Assembly (NCBI RefSeq): GCF_019933155.2
Contig: NZ_CP082944.1
Location: 4,989,953 to 5,053,952 of the forward strand
From: Metabacillus dongyingensis
Lineage (GTDB): Bacteria; Bacillota; Bacilli; Bacillales; Bacillaceae
Direction: 5' to 3'
Length of the DNA stretch: 64,000 bases
Shown here piece after piece: positions 35,893 to 47,476 of the stretch. The position numbers and the translations under genes are program-made. Under the pieces are notes generated by a model that was not told where the DNA came from, did no database searches, and saw only the letters and a list, made by a program, of their open reading frames with translations. Position 1 is the first letter of the stretch. Every line of letters begins with the position of its first letter.

Positions 35893-37726
35893 CCCAATCA
35901 TCCTCTTGATCCCGGGTAAATGGAAGAGTAAATAAGATCGTTGTCCCTTTTCCTTCCACACTTTTCGCCCATATTTCCCCGTCATGCGCACCGATCATCT
36001 CTTTTGCTATAGCAAGGCCGAGACCTGTTCCACCGAGCTTTCTTGTCCGCGCTTTGTCTACACGGTAAAAACGCTCAAATATCTTGTTCTCAGTTCCTTT
36101 TGGAATTCCCATCCCCTGGTCTGTTACGCTGATTTGAAGCTTATCCTCATGAACTTCAGCCTTAAAAGTTATCAGACCGCCCTCTGGTGAATATTTGAGA
36201 GCATTGGAAATAATGTTATCCAGCACTTGAGTAATCTTATCAGGATCAATGTCCACATAAAGTTTTTCCTCGGGCAGCTTGCGCAAAAAAGTCACGTGCT
36301 GTTCCTTTGTCATCTCAAAGCGATCAATAATCTGATTGAAGAAATTGGTAAAGTTAATCCATTCTTTATTGAAGCGATAATCTTTGCTGTCCAGTTTTGA
36401 AAGCTGCAGCAGATCATTAACAAGACGAATCATTCGTTCTGTCTCATTTTGAGTGACGTTTAAAAATTGAGGAGCAATTTCTTTGTCTTCCCAGGCTCCA
36501 TCGGCAAGTGCTTCTAAGTAGCTTCTCATCGTCGTAAGCGGTGTTCTGAGTTCATGAGATACGTTTGCTACAAATTCACGTCTTTCCTCATCAATTTTTT
36601 CCTGTTCAGTAATATCATAAATAACGGCAATCAGACCATTATTCCATTTTTGCTCTTTTTGAATAACTGAGAAGTTAACTCTCAGGATGTACGGCTTATC
36701 TTCAGTACTTGCATCTAAAATAAGTGAGTCCTGCTGTTCAATCAAACTATCAAACGTATACTCATCTTCAATTCCAAGGATTTTAGTAATCGGCACCTCA
36801 TAAACAGTTTCACGTGAAACATTAAGCATTTCCAGGGCAGGATTGTTAACTAGTATGACTTCCCCAGTTCGATTTGTTGCGATGACGCCATCTGTCATAT
36901 GCGCAATAACAGATGCCAGCTTCTTGCGTTCTCCTTCTGTAGATGCTTGTGCTTCTTCAAGTTTATCCGTCAGATTATTAAACGTGATTGCAAGCTGGCC
37001 AATTTCATCCTCGCCGTATACTCTAACTTTTCTGGAGAAATTGCCCTTAGCAAGCTCAATCGCCTGTTTTCTCATATCAGACATTGGCCTTGTAATAGTA
37101 CGTGCAAGGAATACACCCAGAATAGCGGTAATTGCCAAGGAAATACCTGTCCCAGTAGCCAGGATTCCATTAATCACCCGCATTTGAGAAAAGACTTCTT
37201 CCATGGAAGCGACTAGGTAAAGAGCACCAATGGTTTCTTGGTCTATATTTTTAATAGGGGTTGATGAAATCCATACTCGTCTGCTTGTATCACGTTCAAT
37301 ATAGACTTTTTCATCAGGCTTTTCGAATACAAGCGTCCGCTTTACGAGAACTTCAGTCGTCCTTTTCCCGATAATATCACTATTATTCGGATCTGATGTA
37401 GCGATTACGCGGCTATTTTTATCAATGACTCTAATTTCCTGAATTTCATCCTTTGCAAAATCCTTTAAAATAGCCGTGATATCCTCTTCTAGTGTCGGAA
37501 ATGTGTCTGCAGAATCTTCTGTTCGTTCTTTTGTCATTTCCTGTTCTATGCTGTAATTAATGAAATTAATTCTTTGTGTAATGGAGGTGTTAAAGTTTTC
37601 TGTTAAAGATCTCTCAAGCTGCTGTACAAAATAGACTCCAATGATCTGCATGGCAATCATGATCAGAAGCACATAAACCATGACGAATTTAAAATGAATT
37701 GATCTAAAAAAACCTACTTTATTCAT
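35882..37726 (-). CDS. walK: Sensor histidine kinase WalK (YycG)
   Basis: The 614-aa product has two membrane helices (about 12-32 and 180-205) flanking an external Cache/PDC domain, then HAMP (ARTITRPMSDMRKQAIELAKGNFSRKV), PAS (VIATNRTGEVILVNNPALEMLN), the H-box REFVANVSHELRTPLTTMRSYLEAL, N-box NALKYSPEGG and G-boxes DQGMGIPKG and GGTGLGLAI. It senses cell-wall state at the division site and phosphorylates WalR. It lies 5 bases after walR. The gene carries a parS-like site at 36806. Confidence 0.97.
   Translation of the reverse strand: MNKVGFFRSIHFKFVMVYVLLIMIAMQIIGVYFVQQLERSLTENFNTSITQRINFINYSIEQEMTKERTEDSADTFPTLEEDITAILKDFAKDEIQEIRVIDKNSRVIATSDPNNSDIIGKRTTEVLVKRTLVFEKPDEKVYIERDTSRRVWISSTPIKNIDQETIGALYLVASMEEVFSQMRVINGILATGTGISLAITAILGVFLARTITRPMSDMRKQAIELAKGNFSRKVRVYGEDEIGQLAITFNNLTDKLEEAQASTEGERKKLASVIAHMTDGVIATNRTGEVILVNNPALEMLNVSRETVYEVPITKILGIEDEYTFDSLIEQQDSLILDASTEDKPYILRVNFSVIQKEQKWNNGLIAVIYDITEQEKIDEERREFVANVSHELRTPLTTMRSYLEALADGAWEDKEIAPQFLNVTQNETERMIRLVNDLLQLSKLDSKDYRFNKEWINFTNFFNQIIDRFEMTKEQHVTFLRKLPEEKLYVDIDPDKITQVLDNIISNALKYSPEGGLITFKAEVHEDKLQISVTDQGMGIPKGTENKIFERFYRVDKARTRKLGGTGLGLAIAKEMIGAHDGEIWAKSVEGKGTTILFTLPFTRDQEDDWDES
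36806..36821. promoter_or_regulatory. parS-like site inside walK
   Basis: AGTTTCACGTGAAACA matches the 16-base Bacillus parS consensus (TGTTTCACGTGAAACA) at 15 of 16 bases. It would bind Spo0J (ParB) and nucleate spreading and condensin loading near the origin. Confidence 0.8.
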
Positions 37727-37731
37727 GAAAC

Positions 37732-38436
37732 CTACTCCTGTTCAGGGTTTCGCAAGTAATACCCGACACCTCTTCGTGTCACAATCCAAGTCGGATGACT
37801 CGGGTTATCTTCGATTTTCTCCCTAAGTCTGCGAACAGTCACATCTACAGTGCGGACGTCACCAAAATAATCATAGCCCCAAACGGTTTGAAGAAGGTGT
37901 TCGCGCGTCATGACTTGTCCGATATGTTTGGCTAAATAGTGAAGCAATTCAAACTCACGATGAGTCAGTTCAATTGTTTCACCTCGTTTAGAGACGACAT
38001 ACGCATCAGGATGAATCGTTAATGAACCGATTTCAATTTCATTTTTATCTGTTTGCTGTTCTGGAGGAAGAGCCTGCAATCTTCTTAAATTGGCTTTTAC
38101 GCGAGCTAAAAGCTCTCTGGTGCTGAACGGTTTTGTTACATAGTCATCTGCGCCCAGTTCAAGTCCAAGCACTTTATCAATTTCAGAATCTTTTGCTGTC
38201 AGCATGATAATTGGAATTTCGTGTTTTTTCCGGACTTCACGGCATACTTCCATTCCATCTTTATTCGGAAGCATAATATCTAAAAGGATGAGATCAGGCT
38301 GAATTTCTTCTACCATTTCCAGTGCTTCATTTCCATCATAGGCACAAAATACTTCATAACCCTCTTTTTTTAAGTTAAATTGCAGAATGTCTGCAATCGG
38401 CTTTTCATCATCAACAACTAAGATTTTCTTTTCCAT
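37732..38436 (-). CDS. walR: Response regulator WalR (YycF)
   Basis: The 234-aa product has a receiver domain ([25 protein letters not shown] with phospho-Asp, [26 protein letters not shown]) and an OmpR-type winged helix ([54 protein letters not shown]). It is the essential regulator of autolysin and wall-turnover genes. The ATG at 38436 with AGGGG upstream matches [10 protein letters not shown], the usual start. It heads the walRKHIJ-htrC operon. Confidence 0.97.
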   Translation of the reverse strand: MEKKILVVDDEKPIADILQFNLKKEGYEVFCAYDGNEALEMVEEIQPDLILLDIMLPNKDGMEVCREVRKKHEIPIIMLTAKDSEIDKVLGLELGADDYVTKPFSTRELLARVKANLRRLQALPPEQQTDKNEIEIGSLTIHPDAYVVSKRGETIELTHREFELLHYLAKHIGQVMTREHLLQTVWGYDYFGDVRTVDVTVRRLREKIEDNPSHPTWIVTRRGVGYYLRNPEQE

Positions 38437-38442
38437 GGCCAA

Positions 38443-38695
38443 TCGCCCCTTTTATATAAGGTGTTTCTTTCCTTATTCTTAATTTACCACTTCTACCTAA
38501 CAGATTCATCTTTTCAAGGCGTATTTATTTTTAGCTATTTCCTAAATGTGCCGCGGTGAACCAGCGGAAGTGCGAAAAGAGGTAAGTACGTTGAACCCGC
38601 TAAATTTTCAGCCTCAGCCTTATTTATTTCAGTGAAGACAAAAACTCGGCATTTTGCCGAGCTAAAAAGAGGAAAACCTCTAGCAAAGCTAGAGG
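38443..38695. other. walR upstream region with terminator hairpins
   Basis: The walR promoter must lie here. CTCGGC-ATTTT-GCCGAG (38645-38661) and AACCTCTAGC-AAA-GCTAGAGGTT (38675-38697) are two consecutive hairpins; the second overlaps the stop of the peptidase gene upstream and, with the T-rich sequence between, ends that transcript. Confidence 0.6.
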
Positions 38696-40150
38696 TTATT
38701 TTTTCACGTAATCAAGCGGATTTTTCAATTTTCCATTCTGGTAAACTTCGAAGTGCAAATGAACACCGGTAGAACGTCCAGTAGATCCCATCACACCGAT
38801 TTTTTGTCCTTGAGATACTGTTTGACCTACTGAAACCGAAATAGAGTCTAAGTGAGCATAAGCCGTTACCATTCCATTGCCATGGTCAATTTCAACTTTA
38901 TTTCCATAAGCTCCAGAGTTGCCTGCAGAAATTATTTTTCCATTGTCGGCAGCTTTAATCGTACGATCGCTTGGACGGGCAATATCTATCCCTTTATGCA
39001 TTTTCCCCCAGCGGGTTCCAAGCTTGCTTGAAACATATCCGCCTACAGCGGGCCATGCTAATGAACCGTTTCCGCGTGAAGGAACGATTTTCGTGCCTTT
39101 GACGATAATTTCTTTTACTGGTTCAGTAAGGGTTTCATCTTTTGTGGTTTCACGTTTCACTTCATTGCCATTTTCTTTAAAAACAATATAATTTAACAGC
39201 TTTTGACCGTCTTTACCTTCTTGCTTCGTTTCCTTGTCGCCTTTGAACATAGTAGAATCTTCAATCACTTCTGTTTCATAGGCAATTGCTTCTTTCTTTG
39301 ATACTTCTTCTTTTACAAGTACATTTGTAAATGGTTTATACTCTTTTACATTCAATTCTTCTCCAGGCTTAATGACATCTTCATCTTTTAGACTTGGATT
39401 CAGTGCTAGCAAATCTTCTAAAGAAAGCTTATAATCAGCAGCTACTTCACTGAGTACATCTGTATCATTGACTTTATGCTTTTTCTCTTCAAGTGTTCCT
39501 TTTTCAAGAAGCTTTAAGCCTTCCTCAGCAGTAATCAGCTTGTCGGGAGAAACTTTTTCTTCAGTTACTGAAACTTTATCAGAAAAGGAAACGTCTAATA
39601 TACGTGATTGGTTTTCTTTAATAGGCTGCAGAGGCACGGTGGAATCTTTTAGTGTATCCAGCTGCTTTAAAACTTCCTCTGAAACATATTTGCCTTTAAA
39701 TTTATTCAATACGCTTTCGGCTTCTTCTTTGTTTTTGAAGTAAGCAACGTTTTTATCGTTTACTTTAATGGAAGCAGCTACTGCCACAACATCAAGTTCT
39801 TCATTCAGTTTGTTTAACGTTTCATCATTATTCGAAACAGGACGAAACATTTGTTCAGGGATGATTTCAATTTCTTCAACCGTTAATTGATAATCTTTAT
39901 AGTTCTTTTTGGCCTCATCAATTTTCTGCTTTGAAAGGTCATCAATTAACTGCTGACTGTCTACTGTACCAGCTAGATCTCCATCTAAATAGACATGATA
40001 AACGGTTTCAAGTTTTTCTTCTGCAGATGCTGATCCAATGCCTAATGACAGACCTCCAGCAAATGCCAAACTAAAAAAAGCCTTCTTCATTATGTTGTTA
40101 TTTGTATATTGAGTGTTGTTTCCAAAGGATCCATTTATGCGCTTAAACAC
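38696..40150 (-). CDS. M23 family peptidoglycan endopeptidase with LysM and G5 domains
   Basis: The 484-aa product has a Sec signal (MKKAFFSLAFAGGLSLGIGSASA) after a 20-residue polar leader, a central LysM (HKVNDTDVLSEVAADYKLSLEDLLALNPSLKDEDVIKPGEELNV), a G5-like segment (EVIEDSTMFKGDKETKQEGKDGQKLLNYIVFKENGNEVKRE) and a C-terminal M23 domain with GTRWGKMHKGIDIARP, VEIDHGNGMVTAYAHLD and GVHLHFEVYQNG (zinc and catalytic residues HxxxD...HxH). It should cleave cell-wall peptide cross-links. The GTG at 40150 has an excellent GGGAGG site, so the long leader is real. Its place next to walR suggests control by WalRK. Confidence 0.88.
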   Translation of the reverse strand: MFKRINGSFGNNTQYTNNNIMKKAFFSLAFAGGLSLGIGSASAEEKLETVYHVYLDGDLAGTVDSQQLIDDLSKQKIDEAKKNYKDYQLTVEEIEIIPEQMFRPVSNNDETLNKLNEELDVVAVAASIKVNDKNVAYFKNKEEAESVLNKFKGKYVSEEVLKQLDTLKDSTVPLQPIKENQSRILDVSFSDKVSVTEEKVSPDKLITAEEGLKLLEKGTLEEKKHKVNDTDVLSEVAADYKLSLEDLLALNPSLKDEDVIKPGEELNVKEYKPFTNVLVKEEVSKKEAIAYETEVIEDSTMFKGDKETKQEGKDGQKLLNYIVFKENGNEVKRETTKDETLTEPVKEIIVKGTKIVPSRGNGSLAWPAVGGYVSSKLGTRWGKMHKGIDIARPSDRTIKAADNGKIISAGNSGAYGNKVEIDHGNGMVTAYAHLDSISVSVGQTVSQGQKIGVMGSTGRSTGVHLHFEVYQNGKLKNPLDYVKK

Positions 40151-40394
40151 GATTTAATTTCCTCCCAATTAACCACTGCTAAGTACTTTATCTATCATTT
40201 TATAAGCAAATAGTTCTATTTCGACAAAATTCTATTTTTTTACCACTATATTAAATTAGCATATTATCAGACAATTACCTAGTGATTTTGAAAAATGTAA
40301 CATTTCTGTATTATTGGTGTCATAATTTACTGTTTCCTGTAAATATATGCCCATTTAACAAGGATTTTTCATGACAAAAAAGTCACAAAAATAA

Positions 40395-40427
40395 AAAAGA
40401 CATGCATCCTAAAAGGATCATGTCTTT
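40395..40427 (-). terminator. Terminator after tRNA-Phe
   Basis: AAAAAGACATG and CATGTCTTTTT form the stem with TTTT on either side; it begins a few bases after the tRNA 3' end on the - strand. Confidence 0.75.
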
Positions 40428-40432
40428 TTGAG

Positions 40433-40505
40433 TGGCTCGGGACGGAATCGAACCGCCGACACAAGGATTTTCAGTCCTTTGCTCTACCGACTGAGCTACC
40501 GAGCC
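40433..40505 (-). tRNA. tRNA-Phe (GAA)
   Basis: Read on -, GGCTCGGTAGCTCAG opens a full cloverleaf: D arm with GCTCAGTCGGTAGAGC, anticodon arm GGACTGAAAATCC with anticodon GAA, variable loop, T arm GGCGGTTCGATTCCGTC and acceptor end CCGAGCC plus discriminator A. The 3' CCA is not encoded. A tRNA-Phe at this place near purA is expected from Bacillus gene order. Confidence 0.95.
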
Positions 40506-40506
40506 A

Positions 40507-40821
40507 AGTTAAAGTATGTGGTACAACATTTTTTTCTTCTTGGAACCTTCGCCCAAATTTCAGGGAAGATTAGCCAAGCACAATATTATGTAAAACACTG
40601 TTTATTACCGGACCTTTATTATTATAATTCAAGTCTTGCAGAAATACAAGAAAATTTTCGAATAATAGCAGCAGATTATTTATTTTGGCAGTACTTATCA
40701 TGTAATATAGCCAATTTAAAAGTTCGAATCAGGCTGAAAATTTTTCAATATCAGCTGAAAAAATCCAAAAAACGGCTGAAAGTTTTCCAGTTTAATTCAA
40801 GCCGCTCCAATTATAAAAAAA
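40507..40821. other. 315-base gap between tRNA-Phe and purA
   Basis: No gene is seen. A + strand frame across the tRNA is an artefact. The tRNA promoter should lie in this stretch on -. Confidence 0.6.
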
Positions 40822-40850
40822 GATCGAAAGGAGGCTAGCCCCTTTCGATC
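40822..40850 (-). terminator. Terminator of purA
   Basis: GATCGAAAGG and CCTTTCGATC form a perfect ten-pair stem, with TTTTTTT following on the - strand. It begins 7 bases after the purA stop. Confidence 0.9.
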
Positions 40851-40856
40851 AGCTGC

Positions 40857-42280
<1,424 letters not shown>

Positions 42281-42421
42281 TCGCAATTGCAAATGATTTT
42301 GTTCATCTTTACATAGATTCCCCCTGTTTTTAGGGTTTCATTCCAGAGCAAGGATGTGTGTTGTAGTTTGAAGAGCGTTTAAAAATTGTAGTTGTAACTA
42401 TAAATTTGGTGATCGGTTCTT

Positions 42422-43170
42422 ATAAGTGTGCCTCACTTAGTGTGGGCTGCAGCAACATGAGATAAATGTTTCATAACCGTTTGCAGCATTTAATATGGGC
42501 TACGACACAAGATTTGTGCTCCATAACCGGGTTTGCAGCACTTAATGTGGACTGCAACACAAGATTAGTGTTCCATAACCGCATTTGCAGCACTTAATAT
42601 GGACTGCAACACAAGTTTTGTGCTCCATAACCGAGTTTGCAGCACTTAATGTGGACTTCAGCACAAGATTAGTGCTTCATAACCGCATTTGCAGCACTTA
42701 ATATGGGCTTCAACACAAGATTTGTGCTCCATAACCGAGTTTGCAGCACTTAATGATGGCTTCAGCACAAGATTTGTGCTCCATAACCGCATTTGCAGCA
42801 CTTAATGTGGGCTTCGACACAAGAATTGTCCTCCATAACCGAGTTTGCAGCACTTAATGTGGGCTTCAGCACAAGATTTGTGCTTTATAACCGAGTTTGC
42901 AGCACCTAATATGGGCTTCAACACAAGATTAGTGCTCCATAACCGAGTTTGCAGCACTTAATGATGGCTTCAGCACAAGATTAGTGCTTCATTACCGCAT
43001 TTGCAGCACTTAATGTAGGCTACAACACGAGGTTAGTGCTTCATTACCGCATTTGCAGCACTTAATGTAGGCTACAACACGAGGTTAGTGCTCCATAACC
43101 GCATTTGCAGCACTTAATGTGGGCTACAACACGAGGTTAGTGCTTCATAACCGAATTTTCAGCATTAAAC
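42422..43170. repeat. Tandem array of about 14 copies of a 52-bp repeat
   Basis: The motif CATAACCGCATTTGCAGCAC recurs at 42472, 42522, 42574, 42626 and then every 52 bases to 43146. Each unit continues TTAATGTGGGCTTCAACACA AGATTTGTGCTC with point changes. The first interval is 50 bases, the rest 52. Two neighbouring units near 42990-43090 are almost identical, showing recent duplication. Units hold a small CACAA-GAT-TTGTG hairpin. No open frame crosses the array and no unique spacers exist, so it is not a CRISPR. Confidence 0.92.
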
Positions 43171-43359
43171 ACTATGATATTTGGCATTAACACGCCATTT
43201 GCAACACTAAAAGAAATCACCGAAACAAGATAAACACCAGTCTTCTATGCACTCATCCGTATTTTCTGTGCATTCTTCCAGCAATCTCCTGAAAAGAGGG
43301 ACCAACTGTACTCAATCCACCGCGAAATGCCCAATCATCGTTGTTCCTTCAGCTATTTT

Positions 43360-43391
43360 TACAAAAAAAAAAGCTGTCAACAGCGACAGCT
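43360..43391 (-). terminator. Terminator of dnaC
   Basis: AGCTGTC and GACAGCT pair around a short loop, followed on - by ten T. It directly touches the dnaC stop codon. Confidence 0.85.
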
Positions 43392-44756
43392 CTAAGCACC
43401 TGGCGGAACGCCGGCATCATCGAATCGCCGTTCCAAGTTTACGAATTTATTGTATTCCTTTACGAAAGCTAGACTGACCGTACCGACTGGTCCGTTACGC
43501 TGTTTTGCAATGATGATTTCGATGATATTTTTATTTTCGGATTCCTTATCGTAGTAATCATCACGATATAAGAAAGCAACAATATCCGCATCCTGCTCGA
43601 TACTTCCTGATTCACGGATATCTGACATCATTGGACGCTTGTCCTGACGCTGTTCAACTCCCCTTGATAGCTGTGATAGGGCAATAACAGGAACTTTTAA
43701 TTCCCTGGCAAGGGACTTAAGTGTCCGTGAAATTTCAGATACTTCCTGCTGACGGTTATCTTTATTTCTTCCGCTTCCCTGAATCAGCTGCAAGTAGTCA
43801 ATCAGAATCATCCCAAGACCGCTTTCCTGTTTGAGGCGGCGGCATTTTGCACGGATTTCACTTACCCGGATGCCTGGAGTATCATCTATAAATATACCCG
43901 AATCCGACAAGCTTCCCATCGCCATGGTAAGTTTTCCCCAGTCTTCAGGAGTCAAGTTGCCGGTACGCAAATTCTGTGCATTTATATTGCCTTCAGCACA
44001 AAGCATCCTCATGACGAGCTGATCTGCCCCCATCTCAAGACTGAAGATCGCAACGTTCTCATCTGTTTTCGTTGCCACATTTTGTGCGATATTCAAGGCA
44101 AAAGCGGTCTTTCCGACAGAAGGACGGGCAGCTACAATAATCAGATCATTTCGCTGAAAGCCGGCTGTCATTCTGTCGAGCTCTGTAAAGCCCGTGGCGA
44201 TTCCAGTGATGTCTCCTTTTCTTGTGTGGAGCAATTCAATGTTATCGTACGTTTGAACAAGAACATCTTTAATATTCTGGAAAGCTCCGGCGTTTTTCCG
44301 CTGTGAAACCTCCATAATGTTTTTCTCGGCTTCATTTAATAAAACATCTACTTCATCTTCACGGGAATAACCGTCTTGAGCAATCGTTGTAGCTGTTCGG
44401 ATCAATCTCCGCAAAATCGACTTCTCTTCTACGATTCTTCCGTAATATTCAATATTGGCAGCAGTCGGAACCGCATTTGCCAGATCACTTAAATAAGATA
44501 CTCCGCCGATTTCCTCTAATAAATTGGCATCAGCAAGCTCAGAGGTTACTGTTACTAAGTCAACAGGCTCCCCTTTATCCGCAAGCTTCAGCATCACATT
44601 GTAAATCTTCTGATGAGATGCTCTGTAAAAGTCTTCTGGAATCAAAATTTCAGAAGCGGTGATTAAAGATGCGGGTTCTAGAAAAATCGCTCCGAGTACA
44701 GCTTGCTCCGCCTCAATATTTTGTGGAGGAATCCGATCATCAAACATTTCATTCAT
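43392..44756 (-). CDS. dnaC: Replicative DNA helicase DnaC (DnaB family)
   Basis: The roughly 454-aa product has the DnaB N-terminal domain (PPQNIEAEQAVLGAIFLEPASL) and the RecA-like motor: Walker A ARPSVGKTAFALNIAQN, FSLEMGADQLVMRM, MILIDYLQLIQGSGR (Walker B) and IALSQLSRGVEQRQDKRPMMSDIRESGSIEQDADIV, ending NLERRFDDAGVPPGA exactly as in Bacillus. It is the hexameric replication-fork helicase. The ATG at 44756 follows GGTGATC; a second ATG at 44747 is also possible. Confidence 0.97.
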   Translation of the reverse strand: MNEMFDDRIPPQNIEAEQAVLGAIFLEPASLITASEILIPEDFYRASHQKIYNVMLKLADKGEPVDLVTVTSELADANLLEEIGGVSYLSDLANAVPTAANIEYYGRIVEEKSILRRLIRTATTIAQDGYSREDEVDVLLNEAEKNIMEVSQRKNAGAFQNIKDVLVQTYDNIELLHTRKGDITGIATGFTELDRMTAGFQRNDLIIVAARPSVGKTAFALNIAQNVATKTDENVAIFSLEMGADQLVMRMLCAEGNINAQNLRTGNLTPEDWGKLTMAMGSLSDSGIFIDDTPGIRVSEIRAKCRRLKQESGLGMILIDYLQLIQGSGRNKDNRQQEVSEISRTLKSLARELKVPVIALSQLSRGVEQRQDKRPMMSDIRESGSIEQDADIVAFLYRDDYYDKESENKNIIEIIIAKQRNGPVGTVSLAFVKEYNKFVNLERRFDDAGVPPGA

Positions 44757-44784
44757 GATGATCACCGTCCTTATCATTTAATTA

Positions 44785-44865
44785 GAAAAGCGCAAGCGCC
44801 TTAGTCAGCTCCGGCAGGCAGATCCATTCTGACCGGGGCGTTCGGCGATGCAGCTAGACATGGAT
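44785..44865. repeat. Interspersed GCGCAAGCGCC-type repeat, copy 2
   Basis: AAAAGCGCAAGCGCC ... GTCAGCTCCGGCAGGCAGAT ... CTGACCGGGGCGTTCGGCGA ... CAGCTAGACATGG. It matches copy 1 at 31497 at both ends and in the middle, and lies between dnaC and rplI. Confidence 0.7.
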
Positions 44866-44892
44866 GAACAAAACCTTATATTTCTCTATAAT

Positions 44893-44930
44893 AAGAAAAA
44901 ATGTGATGCTGCGAAAAGAAGCAGCATCCA
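44893..44930 (-). terminator. Terminator of the rpsR-rplI end region
   Basis: GATGCTGC and GCAGCATC form a perfect stem with an 8-base loop; on - it is followed by ACATTTTTTC. It ends the gdpP-rplI transcript. Confidence 0.8.
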
Positions 44931-44956
44931 TTCACACATCACATTTATTAAACTGA

Positions 44957-45406
44957 TTATTTTTGTTCTGTTACGTGCACCTTAACAGTAGCTGTTACTT
45001 CCGGATGCAGTTTTACCGGCACATTTGTATAGCCTAAAGCCCGGATCGCATCTGGCAGGTCAATTTTTCGTTTATCAACTTTATGGCCATGTGATTTCAT
45101 AAGCTCATCAGCAATTTGCTTGCTTGTAATAGATCCGAATAAACGGCCGCCATCTCCTGATTTCGCCTTAAGTTCAACCGTTAAGCTTTCAAGCGTCTCT
45201 TTTAGTTCAACAGATTTTGCAAGCTCTGCAGCCGCTTCTTTTTCTTCTTTTTTCTTTTGACCTTGAAGCTTGCTGATTTCTGCCTGATTGGCTTCAATCG
45301 CAAGTCCCTGCTTAATTAAAAAGTTATGTGCATAGCCGTCAGCTACATTTTTAACTTCTCCTTTTTTCCCTTTACCTTTTACATCTTTTAAGAAAATAAC
45401 TTTCAC
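44957..45406 (-). CDS. rplI: 50S ribosomal protein L9
   Basis: The 149-aa product begins [36 protein letters not shown], the L9 signature, followed by the long Lys/Glu helix and the C-terminal domain ([17 protein letters not shown]...KVHVTEQK). It binds 23S rRNA and helps keep the reading frame. It overlaps the end of gdpP by 4 bases. Confidence 0.97.
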   Translation of the reverse strand: MKVIFLKDVKGKGKKGEVKNVADGYAHNFLIKQGLAIEANQAEISKLQGQKKKEEKEAAAELAKSVELKETLESLTVELKAKSGDGGRLFGSITSKQIADELMKSHGHKVDKRKIDLPDAIRALGYTNVPVKLHPEVTATVKVHVTEQK

Positions 45407-47382
45407 GACTTGGTTCCTCCTTCTAAATACTCTTCGATCGCATGATTTAATCTTTCTTCTGCTTCAAGCAGTGATACATGTTCAAGCTGTGTTGCCGCAT
45501 TTGTGAGGTGACCCCCGCCATCTAATGCTTCCATGATCAACTGCACATTGATATCCCCAAGGGAACGGGCACTGATGCCGATTGTGTGCTCATTTCTTCT
45601 CGCAAGAACGAATGACGCCACAACACCGCTCATTGCCAAGAGCGTATCTGCTGTTTGCGCAATGATGACCTGATCGAAATAGTCCTCTGAATCAGGATCT
45701 GACTTTGCGATGGCGATGCCATCTTTAAGCATGTTGGTATTTTGAATGATCTTTGACCGCTTTACATAGTGATCAATATCTTCTCTCATAAATTTTTGCA
45801 CGAGAATGGTGTCAGCCCCTTTAGACCTTAAATAGGAGGCTGCATCAAATGTACGGGAACCCGTTCTGAGAGTAAAGCTTTTAGTATCGACTATAATGCC
45901 TGCGAGCAAAGATGTGGCTTCAATCATGTTCATTTTCAGACGTTTTGTCTGATATTCCAGGAGTTCTGTCACAAGCTCTGCTGTTGAAGAAGCATATGGC
46001 TCCATGTAAACCAGCAATGGATCCTTAATAAACTCTTCACCCCGGCGGTGATGATCGATGACGACAACATTGTCCACTTTATTCAGCAGCTTTTCATCGA
46101 TGACAAGTGACGGCTTATGGGTATCCACAACAATCAGAACTGTGTCATCTGTAGAGATTTCCAAAGCTTCTTCTCTTGTTATAAAACGGGACCACAAATC
46201 AGAATGCTGCTTTACTTCCTGAATCAGCCGCTGCACGCCTGTATCAATCTCGTTTTGATCCAGAACGATAAAGCCTTCCTTTTCATTCACCTGAGCTACT
46301 TTCAGAATGCCGATGGCTGAGCCTATCGAATCCATATCGGGGTATTTATGGCCCATAATGATAACTTTGTCGCTTTCTGAAATAATTTCAGTCAGCGCAT
46401 GCGAGATCACTCTTGCACGCACCCTCGTTCTTTTTTCCATCGGATTCGTCTTGCCGCCATAAAACTTCACTTTTCCGTTCGTCTGCTTAATGGCAACCTG
46501 ATCTCCACCGCGTCCTAAAGCGAGATCAAGACTTGATTGAGCCAAATCCCCAAGCTCAGTAAGGGACGGCACACCGGAGCCTATACCGATGCTCAATGTG
46601 AGGGATATATTTTGAACCGTCGTCTGTTCTCTTACTTCGTCAAGAATCGAAAACTTTCCTTTTTCAAGCTTTATTAAAATATTTTCATTGAGAATTGCCA
46701 TGAAGCGCTCTGATGACGTTCTTTTCAAGAAGATGCCGTTGTCGGTTGCCCATTTATTCAGCAAGGAGGTTACTTGACTATTAATTGTGCTTTTCGTCTG
46801 GTCATCCAGGCCTTGAGTGACTTCATCGTAATTATCAAGAAATATAAGTGCAAGAACTGTCCGCTCATCCTCATACTGCTTTTCAATTTCTGTCTGTTCC
46901 GTAACATCAAAGAAGTACAGCAGTCTTTCCTCACGCTTGATGATTACTTTAAACTTCCGTTCGTGAAGAGTTATGGTTTCTGTATCTACTTCCTGCTTCA
47001 CAAGGGGCACAAGTGATTCGGCTACATCATACATGGACCTGCCGACCAATGTGTCTTCATGGAAACAGGATGTCAAAAACGGATTAGTCCATTCTATATG
47101 ATAATGTTCGTTAAAAAGCATAATTCCTATGGGCATTTCCATTAAAGCTTCTTCGCCAACCCGCTTCAGACGGTAAGAGAGAGTCGAAATGTAGGTTTCC
47201 ATCTCAACCTTCAGCTTTTTATCGGCTATTTTCAAAAGAAATAAGATCGCACCTAATAGAAAGACCCCGGCAACACCAATCATCCATCGATAATAAAAGA
47301 TGATGATGATGGAAATCGCGGTCAGGCCAATTAATGCAAATAGGGGATACCTGATAAACGGTTTTTCGTAAAAACTGGGCAT
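45403..47382 (-). CDS. gdpP: Cyclic-di-AMP phosphodiesterase GdpP (YybT)
   Basis: The 659-aa product has two N-terminal membrane helices, a PAS domain, a degenerate GGDEF domain (no intact GGDEF) and a DHH/DHHA1 phosphodiesterase unit ([62 protein letters not shown]). It breaks c-di-AMP to pApA and so sets potassium and cell-wall balance. Order yybS-gdpP-rplI matches Bacillus. The start at 47382 has a clear AGGAG-type site, so the gene should be full length. Confidence 0.95.
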   Translation of the reverse strand: MPSFYEKPFIRYPLFALIGLTAISIIIIFYYRWMIGVAGVFLLGAILFLLKIADKKLKVEMETYISTLSYRLKRVGEEALMEMPIGIMLFNEHYHIEWTNPFLTSCFHEDTLVGRSMYDVAESLVPLVKQEVDTETITLHERKFKVIIKREERLLYFFDVTEQTEIEKQYEDERTVLALIFLDNYDEVTQGLDDQTKSTINSQVTSLLNKWATDNGIFLKRTSSERFMAILNENILIKLEKGKFSILDEVREQTTVQNISLTLSIGIGSGVPSLTELGDLAQSSLDLALGRGGDQVAIKQTNGKVKFYGGKTNPMEKRTRVRARVISHALTEIISESDKVIIMGHKYPDMDSIGSAIGILKVAQVNEKEGFIVLDQNEIDTGVQRLIQEVKQHSDLWSRFITREEALEISTDDTVLIVVDTHKPSLVIDEKLLNKVDNVVVIDHHRRGEEFIKDPLLVYMEPYASSTAELVTELLEYQTKRLKMNMIEATSLLAGIIVDTKSFTLRTGSRTFDAASYLRSKGADTILVQKFMREDIDHYVKRSKIIQNTNMLKDGIAIAKSDPDSEDYFDQVIIAQTADTLLAMSGVVASFVLARRNEHTIGISARSLGDINVQLIMEALDGGGHLTNAATQLEHVSLLEAEERLNHAIEEYLEGGTKS

Positions 47383-47476
47383 TTTGTTTCAGCTCCTCAA
47401 ACAACAGTGAAACATACGTAAGACTGCGGCTTACTCCTTCTGCGCACTGTATGAATCTAGTTTATGCGCCATAGTG

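Noticed and set aside
35902..35920. Noc-binding site
   Set aside because: GATCCCGGGTAAAT has the CCCGGG centre but only about half of the flanking bases of ATTTCCCGGGAAAT match.
40428..40838. A + strand open frame starting MSGSGRNRTADTRIF
   Set aside because: It is the antisense of tRNA-Phe run on into non-coding DNA; this N-terminal string is a well-known false protein produced by tRNA genes.
42422..43170. CRISPR array
   Set aside because: Units are contiguous 52-bp near-copies with no unique spacers, and no cas genes are present.
47219..47404. Small frames inside gdpP, spo0J, mnmG and other backbone genes on either strand
   Set aside because: They overlap strongly recognised genes in other frames and lack start signals.
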